From assembly GCA_937992195.1 (NCBI GenBank), contig CALKKV010000018.1:37576-101575 (forward strand): a DNA stretch of 64,000 nucleotides. Direction: 5' to 3'. The DNA comes from an uncultured Gammaproteobacteria bacterium. Lineage in GTDB: Bacteria; Pseudomonadota; Gammaproteobacteria; Arenicellales; Poriferihabitantaceae. Shown here in pieces: positions 39,785 to 48,281 of this stretch; within the stretch, counting starts at the first letter, position 1; every line of letters starts with the position of its first letter. Below the pieces are notes generated by a model. It ran no database searches and was not told the DNA's origin. It worked only from the letters and a program-made list of their open reading frames with translations. The position numbers were made by a program, and so were the translations under genes.

Positions 39785-40525
39785 ATGACACAAAACCGAT
39801 CAAACATTTCAGGGGAAGATCTGCGCAATGCAGCGATGCATGTTGCCAGTTCAAATAACATTCAGGAAGAATCCTGGAAAATATTTCAGGTGATGTCTGA
39901 GTTTGTCGAAGGTTTCGATAAACTGTCCAAGATTCATCCGGCGGTTAGCTTTTTTGGTTCTGCGCGAACCAAGCGAAGTCATGCCCACTATAGGTTTGCC
40001 AGACGCAGCGCTAAACTGTTATCAGAGGCAGGTTTTTCAATTATTAGCGGTGGCGGCCCCGGAATTATGGAGGCGGTAAATCGAGGGGGGCAGGACGGTG
40101 GCTCTCCCAGTATTGGCCTGAACATTGTACTGCCCGGGCTTAACGAAACGCCCAATCCCTATCAGGATATAAGCATCGATTTTCATAATTTTTTTGTACG
40201 AAAGCTGATGTTTGTGCAGTATGCATCGGCGTACGTGGTGATGCCAGGAGGGCTGGGAACGCTGGATGAGGTGATCGAATGCCTGGTTTTAATGCAAACC
40301 GATAAAGCGCATCGGATTCCGGTTATACTCGCCGGTGGGGAGTTCTGGCGAGGCCTGGTGGGGTGGCTCGAGGATACTTTGCTGGCAGAAGGTACTATTA
40401 GCGAATCTGATTTTGATTTGTTCCAGGTTTTGGATGAACCGGAAGAGATTCGGGATTCAATTATGGATTATTATGAAACTAATGGCTTTAGTCTCCTGTC
40501 CCAACAGCATAAGATTCAAATCTAG
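39785..40525 (+). CDS. LOG family protein (TIGR00730, cytokinin riboside 5'-monophosphate phosphoribohydrolase-like)
   Basis: A 246-residue Rossmann-fold protein. The signature is complete: SFFGSARTKRSHAHYR near residue 57, SIISGGGPGIMEAVNRGG and VVMPGGLGTLDEVIE. LOG proteins remove ribose phosphate from modified AMP or, in the bacterial PpnN group, from nucleotides; this one is the short form. I chose the ATG at 39785; the frame upstream begins at a TTG with no conservation. It sits next to polA as in many gammaproteobacteria. Confidence 0.88.
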   Translation: MTQNRSNISGEDLRNAAMHVASSNNIQEESWKIFQVMSEFVEGFDKLSKIHPAVSFFGSARTKRSHAHYRFARRSAKLLSEAGFSIISGGGPGIMEAVNRGGQDGGSPSIGLNIVLPGLNETPNPYQDISIDFHNFFVRKLMFVQYASAYVVMPGGLGTLDEVIECLVLMQTDKAHRIPVILAGGEFWRGLVGWLEDTLLAEGTISESDFDLFQVLDEPEEIRDSIMDYYETNGFSLLSQQHKIQI

Positions 40526-40621
40526 AACCAATTTCGAAGCGAGTCAGTGTGCCAATATTCTGGCACAAGATGTAATAGATTAAATACCATTGTCGCAATG
40601 GACATGAAACAGGTATCAAAT

Positions 40622-40963
40622 ATGAGATTTCCTAAAAATACCGGATCCACAGTTGGAATATTATGTGGATCTTTTGTTGTGATGCTATTCAGCGCATCTC
40701 TTTTTGCCGCTGAAACTAATCAAGGGTTGCAGTTGCCGGATGATCTGGCCGAGAAAGCGGAAAATGCTGCGGCTGCCCCCACTCCAAAATACACGATTGA
40801 AGAGCGGCGATATGGCGATCGGTTAGATCAAATTACTGTTCGTCGCCAAAATGGGATCGATGGAATCTATGACAACTCCAAAGCAAAGCCGCTTTGGCAG
40901 GCGGCAGATGAGGAGATAGGACAAACCCATAATCAGAGAAAATGGACGATCGGTTCCTGGTAA
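40622..40963 (+). CDS. DUF2782 family secreted protein
   Basis: A 113-residue protein with a signal peptide (TVGILCGSFVVMLFSASLFA) and a short domain with YTIEERRYGDRLDQITVRRQNG and a C-terminal KWTIGSW. This is the pattern of the DUF2782 family that lies beside polA in pseudomonads and relatives. Its function is unknown; the size suggests a small periplasmic protein. The ATG at 40622 is chosen for the signal peptide; 40598 is an alternative. Confidence 0.78.
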   Translation: MRFPKNTGSTVGILCGSFVVMLFSASLFAAETNQGLQLPDDLAEKAENAAAAPTPKYTIEERRYGDRLDQITVRRQNGIDGIYDNSKAKPLWQAADEEIGQTHNQRKWTIGSW

Positions 40964-40996
40964 AACAAGACCGGTAACTTAATTTTTGCTGCGATA

Positions 40997-41434
40997 ATGA
41001 AAATGAAGTTTAAAGTAGTTGTTTCCAGTGTTTTTGCGATTTCTCTAGTGTTTTCAGCGATAACAGGTGCTGACCATCATGGTAACGTTCGCATCTATAA
41101 GCTCAATTCAAAGGATCAGTTCGTCAAGCAGAAATGGCTTAAGGATCGCGAGAAACCTGGTTGTCATGATCTTAGACGTACGCGTAAGGCAAACCGTTTT
41201 GCACAAACTGGTTTTGCCTGGTGCACAGTATATAGCGGTGACGCATGTGAAGCCGGAACTGAATTGCCAGCTATGTGGGGCGGTAAAAAATATCGCACGG
41301 CGGATATTGATATCAGTCAACCTCAAATAAAACTCATAAAGGGCTCGGAGTGGTATTTAAACTCTGAAAAGAAAAATATTCGGATTGGCTCTTGGCGATG
41401 CGAGTATGAAGATGGTGCGGAAAACCAGGGTTAG
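40997..41434 (+). CDS. Small secreted protein of unknown function
   Basis: A 145-residue frame with a signal peptide (KVVVSSVFAISLVFSAITGA) followed by a compact domain containing four cysteines (GCHDLRR, AWCTVY, DACEAG, WRCEYE), likely two disulfides. I do not recognise the family. Composition and the signal peptide support a real gene, although the ribosome-binding site is weak. It lies 33 bases after the DUF2782 gene and is the last gene before the empty stretch at 41435. Confidence 0.65.
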   Translation: MKMKFKVVVSSVFAISLVFSAITGADHHGNVRIYKLNSKDQFVKQKWLKDREKPGCHDLRRTRKANRFAQTGFAWCTVYSGDACEAGTELPAMWGGKKYRTADIDISQPQIKLIKGSEWYLNSEKKNIRIGSWRCEYEDGAENQG

Positions 41435-41978
41435 CTTCTTACCCCTCGAACGTCCAGAGCTTGGCGCGAACAAAGTGCGGGAAGTAAATAATACATGTAA
41501 ATCTATAAGACATGTCAATCCCAGATAGAGATGACACACCCATAACAATTTAGAAATTTCACACTCTCTATTACAGCTCACTCGCCGGGATGGACGGAGT
41601 GAGCGTGGCGAATGGAGTTCTTCTCGGCGAATAATACTTTTACGATCGGTCTTGTCACTATTTCTAGATATCGGGAACGAGCACTCGGGCTTGAATACAT
41701 GGTTCTACCCAATATAACTCAAAGTCGTATTTGCCCAAGCCAAATGTAGCGCTTCTCTGACTCTAATACGGCCCCATTTCAACGTAAATTTAGTACGGGC
41801 TATTCTAACCAATAAGGCGTATAGTGGGTCGATAACATCTCTGTTCCGATTCTCTCCCGGGCTTTAACCCTCGTCAGTTCTTCGGCAATATAGCCTACAA
41901 TCCTTTGGCGCTGATCTGTATTTGGCGCAAAGCAAGCCTTTCGATTCTACTTGAATTCCAAGTTGTATCTGCGATCGC
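41435..41978. other. Gene-free stretch at the edge of the accessory pocket
   Basis: I find no convincing gene in these 544 bases. A hairpin of GCTCACTC (41576-41583) with GAGTGAGC (41597-41604) is present, with a 13-base loop and no T tract. A 49-codon reverse frame around 41815-41960 has a protein-like composition but no start codon and may be a remnant. Confidence 0.5.
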
Positions 41979-42176
41979 ATGTCCACCTATTTTTCAGAGT
42001 ACTCACTTATGACCGAAGAAGAAAAAGCTGCTATGGAGCAGTTTGAAATCACCTATGAACAGAGAAAGATTTTTATTTTTCAAGACTACAAATATGAGCG
42101 ATTGGCCGATGCGATTAAGTATGCTCAGAGTACTATTGATACTGAGACACCGTTAGTAAGTGAAAAACAAGGATGA
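41979..42176 (+). CDS. Small ORF coupled to the CDP-alcohol phosphatidyltransferase
   Basis: A 65-codon frame (or 55 from an ATG at 42009) rich in Glu, Lys and Tyr, with no membrane segment or signal. The core TYEQRKIFIFQDYKYERLADAIKYA looks like a helical soluble protein. I do not recognise it. Its stop overlaps the ATG of the next gene (ATGA at 42173-42176), the main reason to think it is translated. No Shine-Dalgarno is visible before the first ATG. Confidence 0.5.
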   Translation: MSTYFSEYSLMTEEEKAAMEQFEITYEQRKIFIFQDYKYERLADAIKYAQSTIDTETPLVSEKQG

Positions 42177-42829
42177 GTGCTATAAATATACCGAGCTCTG
42201 AAGAGACGCAGCCTAAGATTTTATCCTATGTGGCGGATATCCCAAATTTATGCTCTCTAGCTGGGTTAGCATGCACTGTAACTGCTATTTATTGCTGCAT
42301 ATTAGGCATTTTTCACGGTGCGATGATCGGCATGGTCTGGGCGGTTGCTTTTGATTGGGCGGATGGGCTAATCGCACGAAGAATGAAGGGCCGAACGGGA
42401 ACTGACAGTGCTTTTGGTGGCCAACTTGACGTAATGATAGACATAGTAAGCTACGGTGTTGCGCCTGCAGTCCTTTTGCTTAGCTATGGAAAATTTGAAC
42501 CTGTATTTTTGTTTGGCGCTTTTATTATGCTTGCTACCGCGGCGCTAAGATTAAGTTATTTTTCGATTTTTGGGCTTTCAGGGGGTGTCAAATATACTGG
42601 CTTAGCTATCGACAACAATAATTTGATACTTGTTTTCGTGTTTCTTTTTGAAGGCCTGTTTAACCAGAGCGTTTTCTCCATAGCTCTGTACGTTATCTGC
42701 CTTAGTCTTGCAGCTCTGAATGTCTCCCAAATTAAAACACCAAAGCTTTCTGGAAACCCAGTCAACGTATATCTTCTTGCTTTCTATACTGTCGGATTAA
42801 CCGCGTTCTACAGCTGGAAGCTTTTCTAA
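42173..42829 (+). CDS. CDP-alcohol phosphatidyltransferase family membrane protein
   Basis: A 218-residue membrane enzyme with about six hydrophobic segments. The catalytic CDP-OH-P motif is present with all four aspartates: Asp61 and Asp64 in DWADGLIAR, Asp86 and Asp90 in GGQLDVMID. The spacing between AR and the following glycine is about four residues longer than in the standard motif, with an inserted MKGRTGTDS segment. GVAPAVLLL after it resembles phosphatidylserine synthases. Family members exchange CMP on a CDP-activated lipid or headgroup. The small ORF upstream overlaps by four bases, and a CTP-transferase gene follows after 63 bases, suggesting the two enzymes work in sequence on one headgroup. 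Confidence 0.83.
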   Translation: MSAINIPSSEETQPKILSYVADIPNLCSLAGLACTVTAIYCCILGIFHGAMIGMVWAVAFDWADGLIARRMKGRTGTDSAFGGQLDVMIDIVSYGVAPAVLLLSYGKFEPVFLFGAFIMLATAALRLSYFSIFGLSGGVKYTGLAIDNNNLILVFVFLFEGLFNQSVFSIALYVICLSLAALNVSQIKTPKLSGNPVNVYLLAFYTVGLTAFYSWKLF

Positions 42830-42892
42830 AAAAACTGAACTATGCGAACAAAAACAATGAAACAAGAACTTAATATAGGAAATTAATACTCA

Positions 42893-43345
42893 ATGCTTGT
42901 TTACACAGTAGGTACATTTGATCTTTTACATGTTGGACACTTAGCGTTACTTGAACAATGTAGAGCTTTAGGGGATGTGGTGGCAGTAGGGGTTGCGTCT
43001 GATTCCGTAGTACATTCCTATAAACCCAATGTTCCAGTTATTCCTTTAGATGAGCGCATAGAAATGCTCAAATCGTTGCGTTGCGTTGATATTGTTCGTC
43101 CGTACTATAAGCTTGAGTATGTGTCAGCCTGTAAAGAATTGGATGTCGATATCTTTGTTATCGGGGAGGACTGGGGCAGTAAAGCACATAATACCGACGT
43201 AGAGTCTTACTTAAAATCACAAGGTAAAAAAATGACTCAAGTTATTTACAATCTGCGAACCTCATCTTCTGCTATTAAGAAGAATGTTTTAAATCAAAAT
43301 CGTATGCAAGGCTTGCCCACTGTCTTAGTGTCCTCTTCTAATTGA
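42893..43345 (+). CDS. Cytidylyltransferase-like protein (TagD/glycerol-3-phosphate type)
   Basis: A 150-residue nucleotidyltransferase. The HxGH-type active site GTFDLLHVGH is at residues 7-16, VIPLDERIEML is the second conserved block (PLDER), and FVIGEDWGSK and RTSSSAIK near residues 89 and 122 match the RTxxISTT region of glycerol-3-phosphate and phosphoethanolamine cytidylyltransferases. It would make a CDP-polyol or CDP-amino alcohol from CTP. Paired with the CDP-alcohol phosphatidyltransferase upstream it may supply an activated headgroup for an uncommon phospholipid. Substrate unknown. Confidence 0.82.
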   Translation: MLVYTVGTFDLLHVGHLALLEQCRALGDVVAVGVASDSVVHSYKPNVPVIPLDERIEMLKSLRCVDIVRPYYKLEYVSACKELDVDIFVIGEDWGSKAHNTDVESYLKSQGKKMTQVIYNLRTSSSAIKKNVLNQNRMQGLPTVLVSSSN

Positions 43346-43412
43346 TCGCCGCATTCTTAGTGACACAAAATTTAAAATATGAGGATAAATCTTCTGAGTT
43401 AAAAATTATTCT

Positions 43413-43862
43413 CTAGTGAGAACTTAGCGAGTTGCAGAAAACTGCAAAGCAGTTTATGCAAACTTGCACTATTAGTTCGGGGCGATCGTTACGAGTATTT
43501 CCAACTGCTTTTGATGCTGGAAAACAAATCAGTTTTGGTTTGGCCGTCGTTAGCAAAAACTGGGGTGTGTCATCAAGCTCTCCATTCAAACATGTTTCTG
43601 TAGTTTCTGGCGATAGCATGATCAGCATACGGCCATGCATTTCTTTTAAATCTTCGTCTGCTGGCCAAGTGATGATAGCGTGAGAAGTTGGTTTTCTTTA
43701 CCCCAGGTTTCGTAAAGCTCTGCCATAACTAATCCGCTACTGTGACCACCAATATAGAAAGGTTTTTTATCGCTCTTCGAGCCTGTTCATCCGAAATAAC
43801 CTGCCATTGGAATTAGACATCGTTTCTTCTGATGCCAAGCTGTCCGAAAGGCATGTTTAAAA
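43413..43862 (-). pseudogene. Decayed SOS response-associated peptidase (SRAP/YedK/HMCES) fragment
   Basis: Reading the reverse strand gives HAFRTAWHQKKRCLIPMAGYF, then a TGA at 43787-43789 where the family has EW, then TGSKSDKKPFYIGG and GLVMAELYETWGKE. Near 43684-43688 one base is missing, and the next frame continues with SHAIITWPADEDLKEMHGRM, LSPETTETCLNGE and SKAVGNTRNDRPELI. These are the middle and C-terminal thirds of a SRAP protein, which crosslinks to abasic DNA. The N-terminal third with the catalytic Cys2 is missing; the fragment abuts the pdsS stop at 43892. One stop, one frameshift and a truncation make it non-functional. Confidence 0.8.
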
Positions 43863-43891
43863 TGGATACAGTTACCCGGAAGGCGGTCACT

Positions 43892-46054
43892 CTAAATCAG
43901 AGGAATGGATACGGTAATGATTACTCCTTCGACATCGTTTCTGTTCTCCGCCCAGGCACTTCCGTTGTGATACTCAGATATCAGTCGAACCACAAACAAA
44001 CCCAGTCCCAAATGAGAATGCTTGGCGTTGGTTTTGCCGAATGAAACCATGGGGTCGAACAGCCTTTCTCGAAGTTTTTCCGGGATGGTTGGTCCTTCAT
44101 TTAAGATGGAAATATTGGCATGGTCATCATCCTGGGTGATTCTTACGATAATGCTATTTCCTAAAGAGCTAAATTGAACCGCATTGTCGACAATCTTGTC
44201 GAACATTTGCGCGAGGTGATCGGGGCTACCATTGATCCATAAAGCAGTAGGCTCGGTTTGCACATAGAATGGATGGTCTGGATAGCTCAGGTTATAGCCA
44301 CCAACAATTTCTGTGACCAGCGCGTTGATATCCAGTTTTTGTTTAACTTCGTCACGCATTGCGTCTTCTAAATTTGCAGCTTCGGTCAAGCTGGTTAAAA
44401 TAGACCTTAGTCTGCTCACGCCATTTTGTGCCCGTTGCATGTGCTTGTTATCAACCACACCGGGTAAGTCTGTTTGTAAAATTTCAAGAGAAGAACTCAC
44501 TACATTTAAAGGATTGTTCATTTCGTGTGCCAGGGTGTCAGGCATTCCCTCGAGATAGCGGGTGTAGCCAGATAGTCGCGTTAGCATCCCCGTGATACTT
44601 CGTCCTAAATCTCCCAGTTCGTCTCGCGGATAGCTACGATCCGGAATACGATCCTCAAGTACTCGACCTTCTGCAGTAATCGATTGTTCCGTGGTTTGAT
44701 ATAGCCGCCTGATTCTCGCGGTTAGTCGCCATGCAAATGTGAGCAGAGCAAAGAGTACAAACGCGAACACCAACAGCGTCACCAAGGTCAGGCTACGTAA
44801 CAGAGAAAACTGTCTTTCCATTATTGCGTTACTGCTTTGTTCCACAATCACCGCTCCAAGAATATTTTGTTCCGAGCGGATCGGATAACCGGCAACTATT
44901 ATCTGTGCTTTTTGATCGAGTGAAGGACGCGCCTGTACCAGCGGCTCTCCCTTCAAAATTCGGGCGAAACTCTTGTCCGGGCGATAGGCGACATCGGTCG
45001 GGATATCAATAAATTGATCGGCGGGCTTTTTCAAAATACTGTCAATTCCGTGTTGTACCTTTCGGTACAAACCCACAAGCCAAGATTGGTTTTCAGTAGA
45101 TTCTTCGGGCTGATCTATATTCGCCGACAACCCTCCAACTACTGCTCTAACGCGTTGCTCTTTGTCCAGAATCCATATTCGTGATTGCGGTCGGTCGAGT
45201 CCCTTTAGTATTTTGGTGAGCTCTGGCGAGTTTAATAAGACTTGTCCAGTTGATCCTTCCGCCTGTCGGGGGGATGTTGAGAGCGTTCGAGTGACTTCCC
45301 TGGTTTCGATGTTATCGACATCAACCGCGGAATAACCCAGGCGGGAACGGGTGCCGATAACGTTGCGCGGGATTCGCAGTTCGATTCGATACCCCCAAGG
45401 TGTTTCCGACATTTCGGCAATAAAGGTCTTTATCGCTTCGCCTTTAATGGGGAGTTTCCACTCATCATCTACCAAGTAGATGCTCATTCGGCCAGGTGCC
45501 CTGGCAACCAGCAGATAGTGACGAAGATCGCCGTCGGGAAGCTGCAGCAGTATGCGTATCTGATCGCTGTTATCCAGCTGCAGTCTTTCCAGGTCTCGAT
45601 AGACGATTTGATCGTCATTAACCTCGAGCAGAACATAAATATCATCTTCGTGATAACCGATCACATTGCTTAGAGAAAAATCATCGGGGTCGTCATCCGC
45701 CTCGCAGCTAAAAGGTGTGTCTCCTACATAATAGTTTGACTGTTCCAGTATCGGCTCCCAGTCAGTGAGCTCGCCGTCAAGTTGGATTGGGCTGGGAAGG
45801 GCGTGGGCATATAAATCATTTTTACTGCCGAGAAGCTCTTGCACCCCGGTGTCCGGGTTAAATAGTTCTTGTCGGTCATTCAGTACTGTGGCAATCCCGT
45901 TGGCGGCGAGAAGTTGCGCATCCTGCTGTCCACGCAGAAGAAATTGTCGCATTTCCTGGACGTAATAATTTCCCATCCAGGGTATGACAAGCAGAGACAG
46001 AGCGATCAGTATCAGCTTTGTTTTGATGCTGAGTGCGCGCAGTGTCTTCAACAT
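43892..46054 (-). CDS. pdsS: Proteobacterial dedicated sortase system histidine kinase
   Basis: A 720-residue inner-membrane sensor kinase. It has TM1 near residues 10-30, a large periplasmic region with the family hallmark QLDGELTDWEPILEQSNYY and a carbohydrate-binding-like segment, TM2 about 410-435, then a HAMP domain, a histidine-box LAHEMNNPLNVVSS (His510), and HATPase boxes IVDNAVQFSS and SHLGLGLFVVRLI. The pattern matches the family placed with marine-type sortases. The partner regulator is encoded just upstream at 46106-46801. No sortase or sortase target is in the window. Its 3' end borders the SRAP fragment. Confidence 0.88.
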   Translation of the reverse strand: MLKTLRALSIKTKLILIALSLLVIPWMGNYYVQEMRQFLLRGQQDAQLLAANGIATVLNDRQELFNPDTGVQELLGSKNDLYAHALPSPIQLDGELTDWEPILEQSNYYVGDTPFSCEADDDPDDFSLSNVIGYHEDDIYVLLEVNDDQIVYRDLERLQLDNSDQIRILLQLPDGDLRHYLLVARAPGRMSIYLVDDEWKLPIKGEAIKTFIAEMSETPWGYRIELRIPRNVIGTRSRLGYSAVDVDNIETREVTRTLSTSPRQAEGSTGQVLLNSPELTKILKGLDRPQSRIWILDKEQRVRAVVGGLSANIDQPEESTENQSWLVGLYRKVQHGIDSILKKPADQFIDIPTDVAYRPDKSFARILKGEPLVQARPSLDQKAQIIVAGYPIRSEQNILGAVIVEQSSNAIMERQFSLLRSLTLVTLLVFAFVLFALLTFAWRLTARIRRLYQTTEQSITAEGRVLEDRIPDRSYPRDELGDLGRSITGMLTRLSGYTRYLEGMPDTLAHEMNNPLNVVSSSLEILQTDLPGVVDNKHMQRAQNGVSRLRSILTSLTEAANLEDAMRDEVKQKLDINALVTEIVGGYNLSYPDHPFYVQTEPTALWINGSPDHLAQMFDKIVDNAVQFSSLGNSIIVRITQDDDHANISILNEGPTIPEKLRERLFDPMVSFGKTNAKHSHLGLGLFVVRLISEYHNGSAWAENRNDVEGVIITVSIPLI

Positions 46055-46105
46055 AATGCGTGCTGTTTAGACGAATGGATGAAAAGAGAGAGACATTGGT
46101 AGCGG

Positions 46106-46801
46106 TTAGTCAGACTGCCAGCGGTAGCCAACGCCAAACACGGTTTGAATCATGTCGAAGTCATTATCGATTTCTTTGAATTTTTTACGCACCCGTCGAA
46201 CATAGCCATTGATGGTATTTTTCTCGACATAGCTTTGTCTGGTGGTTTGCATCAATGCTTCATAGGTTTTGACATGCCCAGGGTGACGAGCAAGTGCTTC
46301 GATTAACCAAAACTCGGTTAACGTTAAACTCAGAACTTGACCTTTCCAGCTCACCGCCATACTGCTTTGATCCAGCTCCAGATCGCCGAAGACCAAAGCC
46401 GACGGCTGATCGCTCGACGTTTGCATGGCAGAAGCGATCCGAAAAAGTGACGACACCCTTACCGCGAGAAATTGTAGATTGACCGGCTTGGTTATGTAGT
46501 CCCAGGCATCAAGGCGTAATCCAGATACGCGATCAATATCACTATCTCTAGCCGTCAAAAAAATGATCGGTAGCTTGGGGCTTTTCTGTCGCAACTCTCT
46601 GCATACGTCAAAGCCACCATCAATATCATCTTCAAGCATGATATCCAGAATGGCGAGATCTGGTAGCGATTTAGTAAAGCCTGCTAAAGCATCAGGCCGA
46701 TTTCGATAAAGCTGAATAGTGTAGCCTTGAGACTTTAGTGCATCTGCATAGTTTTCTCTTTGATCTACATCGTCTTCGACGATTGCAATTGTTCTGGACA
46801 T
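46106..46801 (-). CDS. pdsR: Proteobacterial dedicated sortase system response regulator
   Basis: A 231-residue OmpR-type regulator. The receiver phosphoacceptor is Asp53 in LAILDIMLED, with acidic Asp10/Asp11 (VEDDVDQRENYADAL) and the conserved Lys105. IDGGFDVCRELR and FLTARDSDIDRVSGLRL are diagnostic for the sortase-linked family. The winged-helix DNA-binding domain ends with NGYVRRVRKKF and FGVGYRW. The gene precedes pdsS by 51 bases, giving one operon. Confidence 0.9.
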   Translation of the reverse strand: MSRTIAIVEDDVDQRENYADALKSQGYTIQLYRNRPDALAGFTKSLPDLAILDIMLEDDIDGGFDVCRELRQKSPKLPIIFLTARDSDIDRVSGLRLDAWDYITKPVNLQFLAVRVSSLFRIASAMQTSSDQPSALVFGDLELDQSSMAVSWKGQVLSLTLTEFWLIEALARHPGHVKTYEALMQTTRQSYVEKNTINGYVRRVRKKFKEIDNDFDMIQTVFGVGYRWQSD

Positions 46802-47197
46802 GATTTGTATAGAGAGATGTTCTAATTAATAGAGTGATCCAATAGAGGCCGGATCGGAGAGAACAATAGTTCTGCTGCCAATACTGTAATTGATACCTCT
46901 ACCTGTTTAGTATTTCTGGGTATGAATTTGATTTACCAAAGTATAACGGATGCACCTGTGAACATAGAGAAAATAAGCGCTGAATGCCTGTAATCGCCAT
47001 GAAAATACCAGCAAAATAACTCGACTTAACCACCGCTACAGACAATCTTCGGGTGATCAGTTTAACTAGAGTTGATTGTGAAGCTTCGCAACGCGAGCGG
47101 CGTTCCGTCTACGAAGTGATTTTTTTGAACAGCAGTTTTCGGATCAATAAAAAAGGCCGGAGAATCGGCCTTTTTTATTTAGCGTAATCACTGGCGC
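46802..47197. other. Intergenic region with the pdsRS promoter and a bidirectional terminator
   Basis: No gene is visible in these 396 bases. The AT-rich part next to 46801 should hold the promoter of pdsR-pdsS. The far end contains the terminator at 47146-47179. Confidence 0.6.
47146..47179 (-). terminator. Bidirectional intrinsic terminator after the GDSL hydrolase gene
   Basis: AATAAAAAAGGCCG (47146-47159) is the exact inverse of CGGCCTTTTTTATT (47166-47179) with a six-base loop. The T tract exists on both strands. It lies 18 bases past the stop of the reverse-strand hydrolase. Confidence 0.9.
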
Positions 47198-48124
47198 TCA
47201 AGGCTGCGTTGGTAAATATGCATAGATTACACGCCCAGCAATTTCATGGACTCGGGCTGTCGGATGGATTTGATCAAAAAAGACAAACTCATCGAAATTA
47301 GCGCCAAAGCCGCAGTCATCGTTGAATTGAAACGTGTTTGTGTTCAAGCACGCTTCAGTCGTGTTTGAAAATCCGCGAGCTGCTGCGTCGTCGATGATAT
47401 TATCCAGGATATCATTGACATCAAGTGAAACGATATCGAGGCCGCTATTTTGCTCTATCTGCTTCACCGCTCGATCAACCCGAAGATTAAACAGGTAGCT
47501 GAGCCAACTTGCTCGGAACTTTAGTCGACGACCTTCGCGGTCTGTCGCTTGTTCGAGAGTCTCGGGGATTTCGCCAATGTTAGGAGTGCTAACAACCATT
47601 ATAGATTGTGCTCCTGCCGCGACTAGCAAATTTAATTGTGCTGCAATGCCGTCTGTTGCTGTGCGAATGATTCCATAAGCATCCTGGATTGGAGCATCAC
47701 GTGCGTCTCGAACGTCGTTTCCTCCGATAAACATAATATACGTTTTATCCGCAGGAGCGATGCCGCCTTGCGACTGCAGAAAAGCGCCAACTTGTATCGG
47801 CAGATCTATGGGTGCACCACCCGCGGCACGAGCACCGGCAACAGCGTAGTTGAAGCCTCCACCACCGCCAACAAGATGCAGAGAAGGTAACAAGGTATCG
47901 CCAGCAAGTTCTGCAGCGATCTCTACAGCGACAGGACCATTGCTGATTCGAGAGCCTTCAAAAAATGGCGGTGGCAAAGACCCGCCTTCAGATACGCTGG
48001 CAAGGTTGCCGGTATCGGAAAGACTGTCTCCAAAGACAACAATGCTATCTGCATTTACAATGCCAAGGTGAACAAATAAACCAGCAATTGCGACTGAAAA
48101 TTGAATCAATTTAAGAGATTTCAT
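47198..48124 (-). CDS. Secreted SGNH/GDSL esterase-lipase
   Basis: A 308-residue hydrolase with a signal peptide ending in VNA. Block I is VFGDSLSDTGN (nucleophile Ser), block III is FIGGNDVRDA, and block V FFDQIHPTARVHE supplies the Asp-His pair. The spacing fits a plant/bacterial GDSL lipase of the SGNH superfamily, probably acting in the periplasm or outside the cell. There is no autotransporter domain. It is a single gene with its own terminator and is divergent from the GNAT gene. Confidence 0.88.
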   Translation of the reverse strand: MKSLKLIQFSVAIAGLFVHLGIVNADSIVVFGDSLSDTGNLASVSEGGSLPPPFFEGSRISNGPVAVEIAAELAGDTLLPSLHLVGGGGGFNYAVAGARAAGGAPIDLPIQVGAFLQSQGGIAPADKTYIMFIGGNDVRDARDAPIQDAYGIIRTATDGIAAQLNLLVAAGAQSIMVVSTPNIGEIPETLEQATDREGRRLKFRASWLSYLFNLRVDRAVKQIEQNSGLDIVSLDVNDILDNIIDDAAARGFSNTTEACLNTNTFQFNDDCGFGANFDEFVFFDQIHPTARVHEIAGRVIYAYLPTQP

Positions 48125-48281
48125 AATATTTATTATCTATAGTCATCGAGGGTTTAGAAAAATTTCGCTTTGAAAGCGAACAGATCATAATTAAGTCTCT
48201 GCGAGAAAAGTAACAGAGCTTTTAAACATACACCAGTTTGATCTCATTGGAAGAAGCAAACAGGCCCGTAATGATTAGGAA

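Noticed and set aside
41815..41960. 49-codon reverse-strand frame with a protein-like sequence (IVGYIAEELTRVKARE)
   Set aside because: There is no start codon, no ribosome-binding site and no family match, and another frame across the same bases looks equally protein-like.
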